Source: Phoronis australis (taxonomy: Eukaryota; Phoronida; Phoronidae). Taken from it: a stretch of DNA of 64,000 bases. Position numbers and translations under genes: made by a program. Where the stretch lies: contig NMRA01000317.1 in assembly GCA_002633005.1 (NCBI GenBank), positions 237,366-301,365 on the forward strand, in the 5' to 3' direction. Position 1 is the stretch's first letter. Each line of letters begins with the position of its first letter. The notes below the pieces were generated by a model. It worked only from the letters and a program-made list of their open reading frames with translations. It did no database searches and was not told where the DNA came from. Positions 19,337 through 32,400 of this stretch are shown in pieces.

Positions 19337-22300
19337 TTAATACAGTTTCGCAGAGCGCTTTTTCTTCATTGGTTTTCCACGAAGGGTCATAGACCTTTGT
19401 GGCACAAGTTTCACCACACGCTGTCGGGTTGGAGCTTGGGAGTCGGTTTGAGTTCCAGGCGATATAAAGCTGATGACTGATTGGTTGGGGGAGGACTCCT
19501 CTTCAATATCCAAGATGGCCTTTCTGCTTCTAAAACAAATTGTAATAGATTATGTACTCTTTCATCACTAGCATACAACCCCTAACATATGTCGTACAGA
19601 GTTTCAAGTTAAATGGTTCTCAAAGCACTTCCCAAAAGAGGTCGCCAGGTGTCTGGTGGGCAAAAATGTGAGTTTTTGGACAACAGTTGTAATAGCCATC
19701 AAGTACACATCTTGAAAATTCTGTTCATTTCCTTTCGAATGTTGCCACCAACTGTAGACTATTAGAATTTAAGTCTCGAAAAGATTTTGACATTACAGCA
19801 TAATTTGCAAAAAGTGAGTCATTTCCAGCAACTGGTTGTATTTTCCCATCATAACTGCAGTATTCTTAATGACATGAAATCAACCCCACAAAACTAAACT
19901 TTTACGACTTTCAAATGGACCTGGCACCAGGCAACTACAAAGTGATCGTACCTGGTGACTGCCTTTTTCTGTGTGCGTGCTTCCTGTTGCCTGGTATTGC
20001 GTTGTGCCGGCTGCTCCTTATCTGTGGACACGCTGCTAGCGACGGAGCGCGTCCTCGTGATTGGTGGAGAGAATACAAACAACGGTTCCAGAAGTTGGTT
20101 GTCGACAGTGACAGGTGCCGACTGGACAACTGTGGGCTCAGAAAAAGTGAAGACATCTGCAAAGTATGCCACAAAACAAAACAATTCAAGCACATAAAAT
20201 ACAGAGATTGAAACTTCAAAGGATTTCAAGCTAGACTAAAACTGTCCTAGTCATAACGTTCTAGAACAGTCCACAGTGTGCACACAACTGTAATATTTAG
20301 ACTCAGCTACATTTTCACAAAGTTCCATCAACTTCATGCGATGTGGTGTTAGGAGATAAAAATTTACTACGTGGCGATTGTATTAGCAATACCCAACACT
20401 CTCAAGTAATACATTTTCTCTCAAAAATTCAAACTTTTAATTTTCCCAGACCTGAAGACGAGAAGGTTCTTTGTAACATATCCATTAAAGGTTAAGTAGG
20501 ACCCTAGATAAATGTTCAGATTTGGCTAACTTTGTAACATTTTTGAAACGGCCGGTCGAATTCATGTGAAACTATTTGATTCTTTGCTTTATGCATCGTT
20601 CTCCAAAATGCTGTTAGGAACTGTTTTTAAATCGGTTCACTTTCACATGAGGGGCTATCAAATTATAGGACTTTTCTTATCTTTATGAAAATATTGAAAA
20701 CTTGTATAAAATAAAACAAAGTTATTACTATGAAAACTGTAAAGGAATTTTTTTTGAGATTTAATCTTGAAAAAGTATTCAAACAAAATTTGTTCATGCC
20801 ACTGAAACCAAAGTTTTTATCACGATTGTACCATTCTTCTGTGTTAAATTTCACTAAACAGATATGGTCGCTGGGCCGGTCAACAGCAGATTCGCACAAG
20901 TAAAAAACAAATTTCTACAGCACTTCTACACACATTGGAATAACACACTTTTCTGTAAAAACTCAGGTTTTTAATTTCATTTAGGTCACTTGGCGTTGTG
21001 AAATTGGTCTTAAATTGTTTCCTAGACAAAATAGTTCTCAACTCTGGGCACGACAAGAACTGGTACTTCACTGTTGTTTCTACAGACAAAAATCCTAAAA
21101 TATCACAAGTCATCCACAATTTCACGCGCTTCCTCTGAAACAATAATCTGTCAGTTCTTCCAAAGCCCAGAGACAACGTCTCAACTCAGTAAGGTACAAG
21201 ACAAGACTAATTTTATAGCGCTAAGTAGCCCAAATCAAAACTGGTCTCTCAACACAAAGCAGGGGTTTAATGCCCCTTGAAGCTCGTTACCATCATCCCC
21301 TATCGTCTCCATCTCGTCGTCCCCTTTCCTACTCTTCTTCTGCCTTGTACCCTTCTTCACGGTTGACTTCCTAGGTGGCGCCACCTCACAACTTCCACTG
21401 ACCTCTTCTCTTGATCGTGCGCTGGTAGTCATTCTCGTAGTCTTCTTAGCTGTCCTAGAGGGCGTTGTGGTAACCTCACTGGTTACTTCACTGACCGGGT
21501 AAGCCCGGGTTGACCTCCGGCTGGGCGACACTCCTACTCTACTAGCCTCCTTGCCAACCACTGATTTATTATGTAACACCGGAGTTTCAGTTATCAGATC
21601 ATCAGCAGGTTTACTTCTTGCCTTCCTACCAGGGGATTTCCTAACTGTACGTACTGGTGACTTAGTTCCTGATTTTTCAGGAGTTTTATCTACAGTTTCT
21701 TGCTTGTCCAGTTTCGGTTTGCGAACTGTGGACTTTTGACCCGTTCTTGCGGCAGATTTCCTACTGGATGATACTTCCAGAGTTTTGGAAGTAGATCGTC
21801 GACTAGGAGACCTAATATTGGATCCCTCTTTTGTTAAAGTTTCCTGAGGCAAGTTTACAATGTTATCGTCAGTAGTTTTATTTCTAAGTGACCTACGAGA
21901 TGGACTTTTTAAATTAACGTCCTGATCACTTTCCATGTCTACGGTACTAGGATTATGTAGCGAAGATCGAAGAATTCTTGAAGGTGACACAGGTACACTG
22001 TCCATAGAGGGCGCCTCAGCAACACCCTCTGATTTAGAACTACCCTTTCTCCGAGTGGATTGTCTAACTGATTTATGAACACTTTCACTGACTTGGCCAG
22101 GATTGCTAGTTTCACTCTCAGAAATCTTCTTTATCCTAGTCCTGCGTACTGGGGTTCTCAATACCTCATCTTTACCAACACTATCTGTAGACCGAGTCTT
22201 AACCTTCATAGGGCTGGAAGACTTAACACCTGTAATCTCAGTGGTCGTCTCACTCCTAGTTGACTTAGAGAGTTGAGGGGAGTGGGGTTCCACTTCGTGC

Positions 22301-25300
22301 TGCAATGAGCTCCTGCGCGGAGACCGGCCTTCTTGATGTGAAGAAATTCGTGCTGGTGAAGGACTTTTAGAACGGAGAACCATGTGAATGGGTGAGGACG
22401 GTTCTCGTTGCGACTGTCTGGCGGAGACTGCCTCATGCTGAGAACTGGATGATACTGCCAGGGTAGACTTTTTCTTGGAACCCTACAAAATGACAGGATT
22501 TAATCAGTTCATTTCTGATTCCATGCTGGTAAATCTGTAGTTAGCTAGGGTGCCACTAAAACAGGTCTCGGTGGTGTCCATTTGTATGTGGCAAGAATAA
22601 TTTTTTTCTTGCTTCTGTTGGTTTACATTCATAAATGCATAATATGACAGTTGTTTACTCTACGTTTTTTAATCATAATGTAAATCATGGTTGAACTCTA
22701 ATAAACATATCAAGAGAAAAAACTTGTTGGTGTCCTTTGAAAGGCCTCAGCTACATTGATGAGCAACAATAACATACAGTTAAAGCACCTTAAACGGTAT
22801 TGTACTCATTGCATGTGAAACACCCTTTTAGTCCAACATGGACATACCTTACAAGACTTGAGACAATTTTTCTCGACATTGAAAGCGTTCAACCAGTGTG
22901 CCTGAGGCATTTGGTGACCACAATGTGTTTATCAGCCACGCTGTGGAAAGGTATAGAGAACGAAAACAAGTCAACACTTCAAATTCAAAGCACACAATGA
23001 AATGCACTGCAGCAGGAAATCGCGGTTGATGTGCGACTCCAGTGACAGCAGTAATAAGTACTTGCCCGAGATGGCGATGGTTGATTGGACTCTGGAGAGG
23101 TAGGCGGAGTCATCACTAGAATCTGTCTGGTGGGTTGGGGTGGAGTTTTGAACACACCGTCAGCCTCAGCAGCAGCTTCCTCCTAATACAATATTCATGT
23201 GTTAAGACTGCTGTGTGCGCCTGCTCAAGACTTGGATTACAAGTAACAACAACAACTGAGTGTGTATAACACGTGTACGAGTGTTGTGTTGAAAACCCTA
23301 CACTACAACACCCTCGATGACTTGTTTTTGGGGACAAATGTCAAGTCCATTCCCGTTTGAAAAATGTTTAAAATTACACAAAATTGCCCTCACCGGGCCC
23401 CACAATTCCCCTCTTTATAAGGCACAGGAATCTTTCTCCTCAGGTAAGCAAGGGCCCTATCATAAAATACCACTCTACCCCACACTACCATAACCAACTC
23501 AAGCTTAACCTACTCTAGGTTTATACATTACATTACAGAGGTGCTGTTAACTAATGCCAAAACACAACAGTGTATCTAGATGGACATTTTTGTCACAATA
23601 ATCCTTCACTTGTATTTCCCTTCAATCCGCTTAGTACTAATATTGGCAGATTACTAACCTGTTGCTCTGGGGCTGTGCCGCTACCTGTGGGAGATGTCTC
23701 AGGAATCACAGCGTCATCAGAATGGATCACCTAAAAAACATCAAAAGGCAGAGTCATTTCTGTAAATGTCCCAGTAAGCAGAACTTGTGTTTGAAATGTC
23801 ATTTGGTGCATAGTCTTCCTATTTCAACTGATGTTAAGATTTAGAGATACATTTACATCACGTTTTATTTACTCTAAGCTCGATTTATCCCAAGTTCCCG
23901 GAACAGTAGTTTTTAAACACTGTCTGAACTGAATGTTCCATTGACAAAAACTTTGTACACAACTGAGCAAGAGACTTGGTATTCACTTATCAATGTCTTG
24001 AGCTGAAAGCAATTTACCCACAAACCACAGCGTGGTCAAATATCAAGTTGTCAAAACCACTACAAATGCAATGCCTTGCCATTATTTATTATACTACAAA
24101 ACACAGGAAAACGCGCAACAAAATGTAGACAACTTTTCATACTAAACACAATGGAGGTTGACTATAGTGCTGCAATTGGTTGTCCCAATTAAATGTATCT
24201 CGAGATCAGTTAATTGACGTATCATCTGATGATGATCTAATTTGACATCCGATTGACTGGTGGGGTTGCTCTTCGGTGTTTTTAAGCACTTTTAAATTAT
24301 TTTCCTCTAAGTTGTGCATTTGGAAATGTAGTATTCTAAACCTTAACTCAGGGAAGGAACATAAGTTTACATGAAACTAAAACCAAAGCGTTTATCAGAC
24401 AAAACTACTTCAATATCGTACCACAGCAAGACTATCCATTTTCTCAGGTGAAGAGGTTGAGGTCTGAAGTAAATTATCCTCTTCCTCAGACCCTGTGACC
24501 ATGTGACATGAAGCGCTTGTCCACTCAACTCCAGCCACACCAGGACTGACAGTAGACACTAAGGACTGTGTTGACACCGCAGGGCTGACAGTGGAGGCTA
24601 AAGACTGTGTAGATGTACCAACAGTCAGACCTGCCTCATCTTCGGAGATAAAAACAGCAGACACGCTGGAAACCGTTGACACGGCATCGTGAGATGAGCT
24701 TGGGGCGGCACCTGACAGTGTAGCCTTGCACACTGCAGCCATCGACGCCAGAGACTCATTAGCAGCAGGTACCGTAGCTGGAGACTCGTCCTCAACCTGG
24801 GGACCAGATTGCGTCAATACTAGGGGCTCAGAAAGTTCCACTGGTTCATTAGCATCACCATCTTGAGGACCTGAAATCTGCACTTCCTCAATAGGACCAT
24901 CTTGGCCACCAGCAGCCAAGCCAATCTCTCCAACAGATTCCAACTCGTTTCCCGATTCAGATTTACTAAGCTCACCGGATGCTTGAACTGGCTCCGTTTC
25001 CATGACAGAGGGAGAAGTGCTTTGGGTCTCTACGGCGACATGCGAGTCTGCTTCGGCCATCTCAACATCTGCTGTAAAACAATGATAAACAAAATGATTA
25101 ATAAGGGTTAACTGTATCTGCCACTTGTATTGATGCAAGAGTGTCCACAGAGGAAACAACCTTAAGTGTCATAGACTTCCACAACAGTACAACTAAGTAA
25201 TCATGTCCTTAAGGATGTGTAGGACGATCACCAAGTCCGTGCCAAATATCTACAAACCTATGGATTTTAACTAAAAAGCAAAAGTACGTATTTTCTGACA

Positions 25301-28300
25301 GAAAAAGCCTTTAGAACTTGATTCTTTACTTTATGCCAATCTGCCACGACTCAGGTCACATGACCAAGTAAATTTAGCAAAACAAGAAAGGCCCATCCAC
25401 AACAAGGCGATAGTATCAATAACAGATCCATATTTCATTTGACGTAAACGTTCAAGACGAAATCTCAAAAATGCCGAGTTACACTTTTTAATAGCCTTTT
25501 CATTTTCACTTTATGCAACTTTTGAATTTTTTCATAAAATCGCAAGTCTTGTTTCTCTTTGCTAGCCCCAAACAAAAGTGAAACATTTGAAAAACAAATC
25601 CTAACAGTGTATTGCAGCACAGTGCATACAGGACAGTGTATTGCAGCACAGTGCATACAGGATAGTGTATTGCAGCACAGTGCATACAGGACAGTGTATT
25701 GCAGCACAGTGCATACAGGATAGTGTATTGCATCACAGTGCATACAGGATAGTGTATTGCAGCACAGTGCATACAGGATAGTGTATTGCAGCACAGTGCA
25801 TACAGGACAGTGTATTGTAGCACAGTGCATACAGGATAGTGTATTGCATCACAGTGCATACACGATAGTGTATTGCAGCACAGTGCATACAGGATAGTGT
25901 ATTGCAACACAGTGCATACAGGATTAGAATATGATCTGACTTTTCTGAAATATTCCATTTTTCTAGGATCCTACAAAACTTTAAAGTAGGCAGACATTAT
26001 CCATTTCAAAGTAAGATTTGAACAAACATGATGACCACACAATCAACCTGCTTTCTAAAATTTCAAACCCACCGTCAAAATCAACTCGAGATGTGTGATG
26101 AATGTGGAATGTGATGTCTTCATCGACAACAACATCAATATCCTCGCCTTGTGATTGGCTGTTATCGGCATTGACCTCCTTGACCTCATCGTCGCCCATG
26201 GCAACCTGTACAGCTTCTTCTTCGGCACTATTATCCTTCCTAGACTGCACTTGATTTTCTTCCTCAACTTCGGATTCAGATGAGAACTGGGGAGGATTCA
26301 GTTTGGGCTCAGTCGCCTCAAATGCCAACAAAGGGGGCAAGTTAGGGTCTCCAAGTCTGCGAATAAACATAATCAGAATTAGTAATATAACTGTTTATAG
26401 CTGACTGTAAGGACGTACGCACATATCATTAGTTATAACTCATATAACTTCTAGTGTTCAATACAGTATGTTTTCAATACTTTCCCAGTATTGAATAATA
26501 TTCTTAAGAAATACTGTGTAGGCACTGGCATGTAAGCACTAGCAGAAGTGAGAAGTGATACTGTATTGCATGGTCAGAACTGGAACAAGCACAGTGACTG
26601 TCCATTATTGTAATGCTCGATGTTCGCTTGGTGATGTCCGTGAAAAAAGGTCCTCTACTTAGTATCAGAACAGATTAAGAATGGAACAGATTCACAGGCT
26701 CAGTGGCATTAGTGAGATACGGGTACAGTGTGACCACCTGAACGCATGCATTTATGCACTAGGAGCTTTAGATTACCAGCGCCACCTTGTGAATGTCCAG
26801 CTCATCATAGCTATTCTCAATATTATATTGTAACAGTAAATGTCTCTCGTGTTTTTTCAAAAACATTACCAAGTTCAAACTGACAGATAGAATACTGTAA
26901 CCGCAAATCCAGGAATCAGTCGAAATCATGAGCCATAGTTGAACAGAGACGGTGGATATGAATTACCTGCCATTAACGAGCGCTTCCTCTCAAGTGACAG
27001 CCACAAAGTGGTGTTTGACAACCACCAAGCACCGCCCTCAGGAGGACACGCGACAGAAATTCCCCGCTAATACCTCGACGAAGGGCCCAGGACGGGCCCA
27101 AATGCAAGGTTCTCAAACATAACAATCTTCATTTCTACACCAAGCAATGGCGCCATCTATGAACAATCATTCCACAAGATCAGACTTACTTGTAAGGATA
27201 TGGACTCCTGTTCAACTGTACTTTTACAGGACTTTCTTCCAGACTGGACTCACTCGGCAAATCAAACCGTATATGTCTGTCAGACGTAGACACTCTTGTG
27301 GTCACAGGGGGTGATGGATCATGGCCCATTTCCGATATGAATTCGGCGCCAAACGTGGGCTTGCCAAAGTCAAGTGGTTCCTGAGGACTACGAGGTTGGG
27401 AGTTGGTCACCAACAAACATGGTGCTGGCTTCGTCTCTGTCAAAAACTCGGCACCAAATTCGGGCTCAGCAAAAGCAATCTTCTTACGCTGGAACCTGGG
27501 TGGCGTGGACAGACCGACGTCAGAGTTGATAACACCTGAAACAAAATACACACGTGGTGCTCAACATTCATCAATCAGTATTACCTCAAGGCAGAAAAAT
27601 TGTACATATCTTGATAGATGTGACAAATTAAGTCTTATACTTACACAACAAACAGATATTGATCAGCCGCTGAATGGCTTTTGATATTCAGGAAAATGGT
27701 ATTCACAGACTCTTTTACACATCAAACAATGAGAGGCGCACAGCTTGATGGCATCCAGTAGCCAACACCACAGCCAGTCACAACAGTTGTTAGATGACAT
27801 GTACCAAGTAAACTACATGAGCACCAAGTACTTACTAGTAATCTGCACATGCTTGACTGATGGTTCGCTAGTAGGAGTGGGACTGGTGGGCTTACGGACT
27901 GCTTTCCTCACTTTCAGAATAGACTGTGGGGTAGCTTGTGGGATGCTGGTCTGCTGAGCTCGAGCGGGCGATATCCGCTTGATGACGGGGGATTCCAACA
28001 GCGAATGAGCTTCATTGAACGAAACCAGCCTTCTGAAATACATGAAGCAGACATTGATGTCAGTTGATCCAGTGAAACTTAAAAAATCAGAAATCAAACA
28101 AGTTGAAAAATATTCAACTGGTGGTATATATCACAAATACTTAAATAATTGAATTGTTTCAGAATGACTTTGTAACACAACATTAAACAGAAATTTGTAC
28201 AATGCAAAAGCCATTTTTCCTAGTCTATTCAGAGTACCTGTTGGAATGCCAAGTCTTGACATTTTCAGCTCTGCCAAGACACATAGCCCTTTATTGATAA

Positions 28301-29137
28301 TAGACAGATCGTAGACCAAACAATTACTATCTCGAACATCAATGTAACAGACCTAATTATTATTATATTGTCATTCTAAACATATGGGAACCTTCAACCA
28401 TTCCACACGAGTATTTTTAGGACTGTCTCCCGAGCTGTGCAATAACTTAATGTGTACCTTTTCAAAGCAGCTACACCTAAATTATTCCCAGGTGAGTATG
28501 CCTGTGACTTCTTTACAGGTGACAAAGACGACGCTGCTTCAGGGACCGTTCTTACTGCGGGAAGCCCTACAGATGGTACTGCTTCAGGAGACTTCTCTAC
28601 TGTGGGGAACACAACATCTACAACATCTCTGAAAAAAGGAAGGCGCAGAACTAATAGAGATTGTGGGTACACTCATATACACATGACACTTCGGCCGGGT
28701 CAACGAGCTAACACATCTCGTAAGTTCTCGATTACGACTTCTGGCTTTTAAGCCAATCAGACGTCCAGGCCGTTTTATCTGGGGGAATCGGCGATGTGCA
28801 GCCTCTAATTAACGACGGAAATGCAGTCAAATACACGTGTGTTCATAGTCAAGCCAAATTGTGTCCTAAATTAGGGACATTTTAACATAGTCTGGAAGTA
28901 TTCTCATAATGCAACATAGATGCGTTTACCTGACTCGATTGGTGAGCCTGGGGGTTACAGGAGTACACACAAATGGCCCTGTCCCTAAGGCACCAGCACC
29001 CCCTTTGGGAGATTCCGCCACTTGAGGTTTGGTCTCATGCACCTTCTCCAGGACACTCTGAATGAGGCTTGAGTGAGAGATCACGTGACTCTTCTTGGCT
29101 TTGTTTACTACAGTGGACAAGGGCTTGGGACGACTGA
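19337..29137 (-). CDS. AHCTF1: AHCTF1/ELYS, C-terminal disordered chromatin-binding region
   Basis: Exons in transcript order: 29137-28930, 28628-28458, 28032-27836, 27535-27190, 26356-26073, 25071-24422, 23730-23659, 23182-23062, 22482-21291, 20156-19952 and 19529-19337. The first encodes VSRPKPLSTV, a block conserved in vertebrate ELYS. The third has TPQSILKVRKA. The middle is acidic and Ser/Thr-rich. The 1.19-kb exon is packed with basic SPSRRS-type repeats and RKPK, PGRK and KKGTRQKKSRK clusters that resemble AT-hooks. The last exons have FVFSPPITRTRS and end MKKKRSAKLY. In ELYS this end binds nucleosomes and DNA and seeds pore assembly. Phases agree except between 23062 (phase 1 out) and 22482 (phase 0 in), so a small exon or another splice site was missed there. 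The donor at 21290 removes the read-through tail to 21235. Confidence 0.85.
25607..25925. repeat. 29-bp minisatellite, 11 copies, in an ELYS intron
   Basis: Unit GTGTATTGCAGCACAGTGCA plus TACAGGAYA, repeated with exact 29-bp spacing and few substitutions (CAG/CAT/CAA/TAG at one site, C/T near the end). The high identity suggests recent expansion. It lies between the exons ending at 26073 and starting at 25071. Two minus-strand frames stay open through it only because the unit lacks stops. Confidence 0.95.
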
Positions 29138-29427
29138 CTAGAAATGATAAAAACAATTTTCAGTTAGTTTCAAAATTTCAGTGTCAGAATGAATTTGATT
29201 TTAGTGTTACAAGAATATGGGATGGGCCATGGCAAATTTAGGCAAAAATACACAAGATTTTCATAAAATAAAAAAGCCAGAACAAATGACACCTGAATAT
29301 GATTGTCAGTAGCAGACTAAGACTAAAATCGAAGCTTCTTACAAATTAAGTACAATACTGTTATATCTTTTTGTCTGCAGACTCTAAACATTCCACATAT
29401 AAAAAAGCCAGTTCAAGAAGTACTCAC

Positions 29428-32400
29428 CTTCTCGCCTCAATAAATGCGACCTTTTCCTAAACTGTTGACTTCCCCCGTAAGTCAGTTTCCGTTGAACACT
29501 GGGTAGAACGCGGGAATAACAGTCCACTATGGCACTCCGCGCGGTCGATCTTTCTCTGGTGCGCACATCTTTTTCACTCTGCAAGTGAATGGTTGTTATG
29601 CACAGGCATTTTAGCAACAAGAAACTCATAGCCTACAAGGTTGCAATAGCTGGAGCAATACAGTCGCAAGCAACAACAATAATTTTGCAAAAACTATGCG
29701 TAATGTACAAATACTTAAATGATTAAATCTTTTGATGGGTGGTAAATAACAAATCAAAGCGCTTCAAGTTATAAATCCTGTTCTCACACAACCCTTGCCA
29801 TTCTACACTTCAATGCACCCCCTAAACACGCTCACTTACTGAGCAGAACCAATACTTACCTCTAGGCTCCCATTGAGTTACACCGTACAGCATCCACATA
29901 TTTTGCCCTCTGTAGATAGTGCATGACAAGTATCTCCTTAGTACCAATACTCACCACTAGGTGCCCCTTGAGTTGCTCATTACACCGTACAGCATCCACA
30001 TATTTTGCCCTCTGTAGATAGTGCATGACAAGTATCTCTTTAGTACCAATACTCACCACTAGGTGCCCCTTGAGTTGCTCATTACACCGTATAGCATCCA
30101 CATATCTTGCCCTCTGCAGATAGTGCATGACAAGTATCTCTTTAGAGCCAGGCTCACTACTCTCCTGCAGGTAGTTTATAAAATACTTCTCTTCTAATTC
30201 ATTCATAGGCAGTTGTAGTAAGGCGTCAACTGTCTTGGCTGTCAGAGAGAAACAGATATTTAGCCACAACAGAGTAGGGAACGCTGACAGTATTTGATGC
30301 AACATAAGAGCCAGGGCTCATCTATTCACATGAGTAACACAACACATGATACAGAGTACATTTTCTTCCTCTCCGCTCTGAGGTATTTGTCCAGTCAAAA
30401 AATTTCAAAAGTGATTATGTGACCGACCACTCATACATCACTCTTTACCACATGAATGAAACTATTCAAGTTTGATGCACCTTTTAAGGAAAACAAGGGT
30501 TGTAAAAAACAAAAACCACAAAACAAGGGACATCTGCAATAGTAGCCACATACCAAAATACCACAGCACCCTATCTGATTCCGTGATATTTACCCACAAT
30601 GCTGCGCACCAGTAAGGCACATGTCACCCAGATGTACACTGATGACATGTTAAACACTATTTTACAAAAAAATCCAAAATCAGTATAGATTTACTAAAGC
30701 AGTGAGTTGCCATGCTGACTAAAAGCTGTAAAGTTGCACGGGGTGTAACAAATTGTTCATTCTTCCAATCCCACTCAAGAGACATTTAGCAGCTTAACCT
30801 TTTGAGCACTAGGCCATTCATACAATGAACTTTTCTAATCCCGCAAAAGAAGAGAGTTGAATCTGTGATGTGACTATACCACCCCACTGAGTTTAGAATA
30901 CAATTTCATATATTAGTTATAAAGGCAAGAACTGTTGGGACATACTTTGTTGACAGCCGAGAAAAAAATGAGAAAGTATATCTTCAGCACTGAAAGGATC
31001 CCTGCATACCCTCTGGTAATGGAATGCTTCTGAAGTCAGTCTGAAAGATAAAACATAACTTTATTGTACAATTTCATTCAAGCTTTGGCAATTTTGCCTG
31101 CCTTATGAACACAGAGTGTTTATGTGAATACCATGCGTGCTGCTTGAGTCAGTCGAAAAGATGTTCCATGACATCCATGTATTACACCATAACAGCACAA
31201 AGCTGTCACAGCGCCACCTGTAACATAAAATGTTCACCACAGTAACCACTTAATGACAGTATACACTTGGTAAACGAGCAACACTCCAACAATCCCAATA
31301 TCCTTGAGACTATTACCTATTAGCCAGGAGTATGGTCAGCTTCAACTTGACATCCTCGGGTTCCGCCATGACTGGCTTCTTAACTCTCATGTACTTCAAG
31401 GCTAATGAACTTTGACCCTGGTAAAGGAAGGCCTTCAATATGCGACGGTGTTGCCACGGTAACAGCTCTGTGTCAATCAACGGATCGAGCAGAACAGCTA
31501 GAGCTTCCTACATGGAGTACAGCGGAAAAACCATTTAATAGTTGGTTTGATATTGAAACACAAATGGCAAATGACAAGCTTGGAAAATAATCGACACAAA
31601 TACTCTTAAAAAATTCATTCAGCACAATAAGATTCAATTCTTAACTTGGACCTAGTTTCAAAGAGCATATCGAGTGGTTAGTAATGAATTTTAAAGAATT
31701 GGTGTATATACCTCGAAGTCTTTGTGATCTAGCAGCCAGAAGCCCTGTACAAGGCGCGGTGTCTTCTGGCCAACACCCATTGCTTCACAGAACTTTCCCA
31801 AGTCTTCCACAAACTGGAAAAACACAACAAGTATGAACTTGAGGAAAACAAGGAGCAGGTAAACATTCAGTATGTGAATGTGTTTAATAACCCTGCCTTG
31901 TGACCTTATAAGAAGACAGAATAAGACAAGGAAATATATAGTACTAAGTGTAACAGTCACAGAGTAAAAAATGAAACGAGCCATGATTTCAAACTTGTGA
32001 TGAACTAAAAGAACCATTGCAGTGACAGAAACTACTGCCTTGATAATCGAAACATTGGTTTATATTGAATTTAAGCAAACCATCTCTATATTGCAAGCAG
32101 GCACACAAAGAGACTAAACACCTCCTAAACACACGCGTGCACAAATACACTAATAAGTACACACACAAACCTTTTCATCTGTAGACAGGGAGATGAGATC
32201 AATCAATAAATACATGACAATGCTGTGCTTGAGCTGAACAGACACACCTTCCAGAAGGTACAGGTTTAACAAAGCCTGCAACACAACAATAGTGACTCAG
32301 GTGTCAATGACGGGTTAACACAACAGTAAAGCGTACAATTTACAAAAAAAACTGACACATAGAAGATATTACGTTGCAATACTACAAGACCAAAAATCCT

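Noticed and set aside
21235-21290. Extension of the large ELYS exon to a stop at 21235
   Set aside because: A GTAACG donor after the codon GAT-G at 21291 gives the phase needed for the next exon (20156), which matches the ELYS C-terminus.
22855-22925. Candidate ELYS exon after CTTTCCACAG
   Set aside because: It enters in a usable phase but leaves in phase 2, while the next exon needs phase 0; no family similarity.
25607-25925. Possible CRISPR array
   Set aside because: The 29-bp repeats are directly adjacent with no spacers, and the region is an intron of an animal gene.
25465-25958. Two overlapping Cys-rich minus-strand frames
   Set aside because: They are the 29-bp minisatellite read in two frames, not proteins.
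29862-30056. Reading all three 102-bp copies as one ELYS exon
   Set aside because: The third copy runs into TAG before its donor, whereas the donor at 30056 joins in frame to the conserved exon at 29578.
31112-31205. Candidate ELYS exon starting RWRCDSFVLL or GAVTALCCYG
   Set aside because: Neither frame fits both neighbouring phases, and similarity to the family is not convincing.
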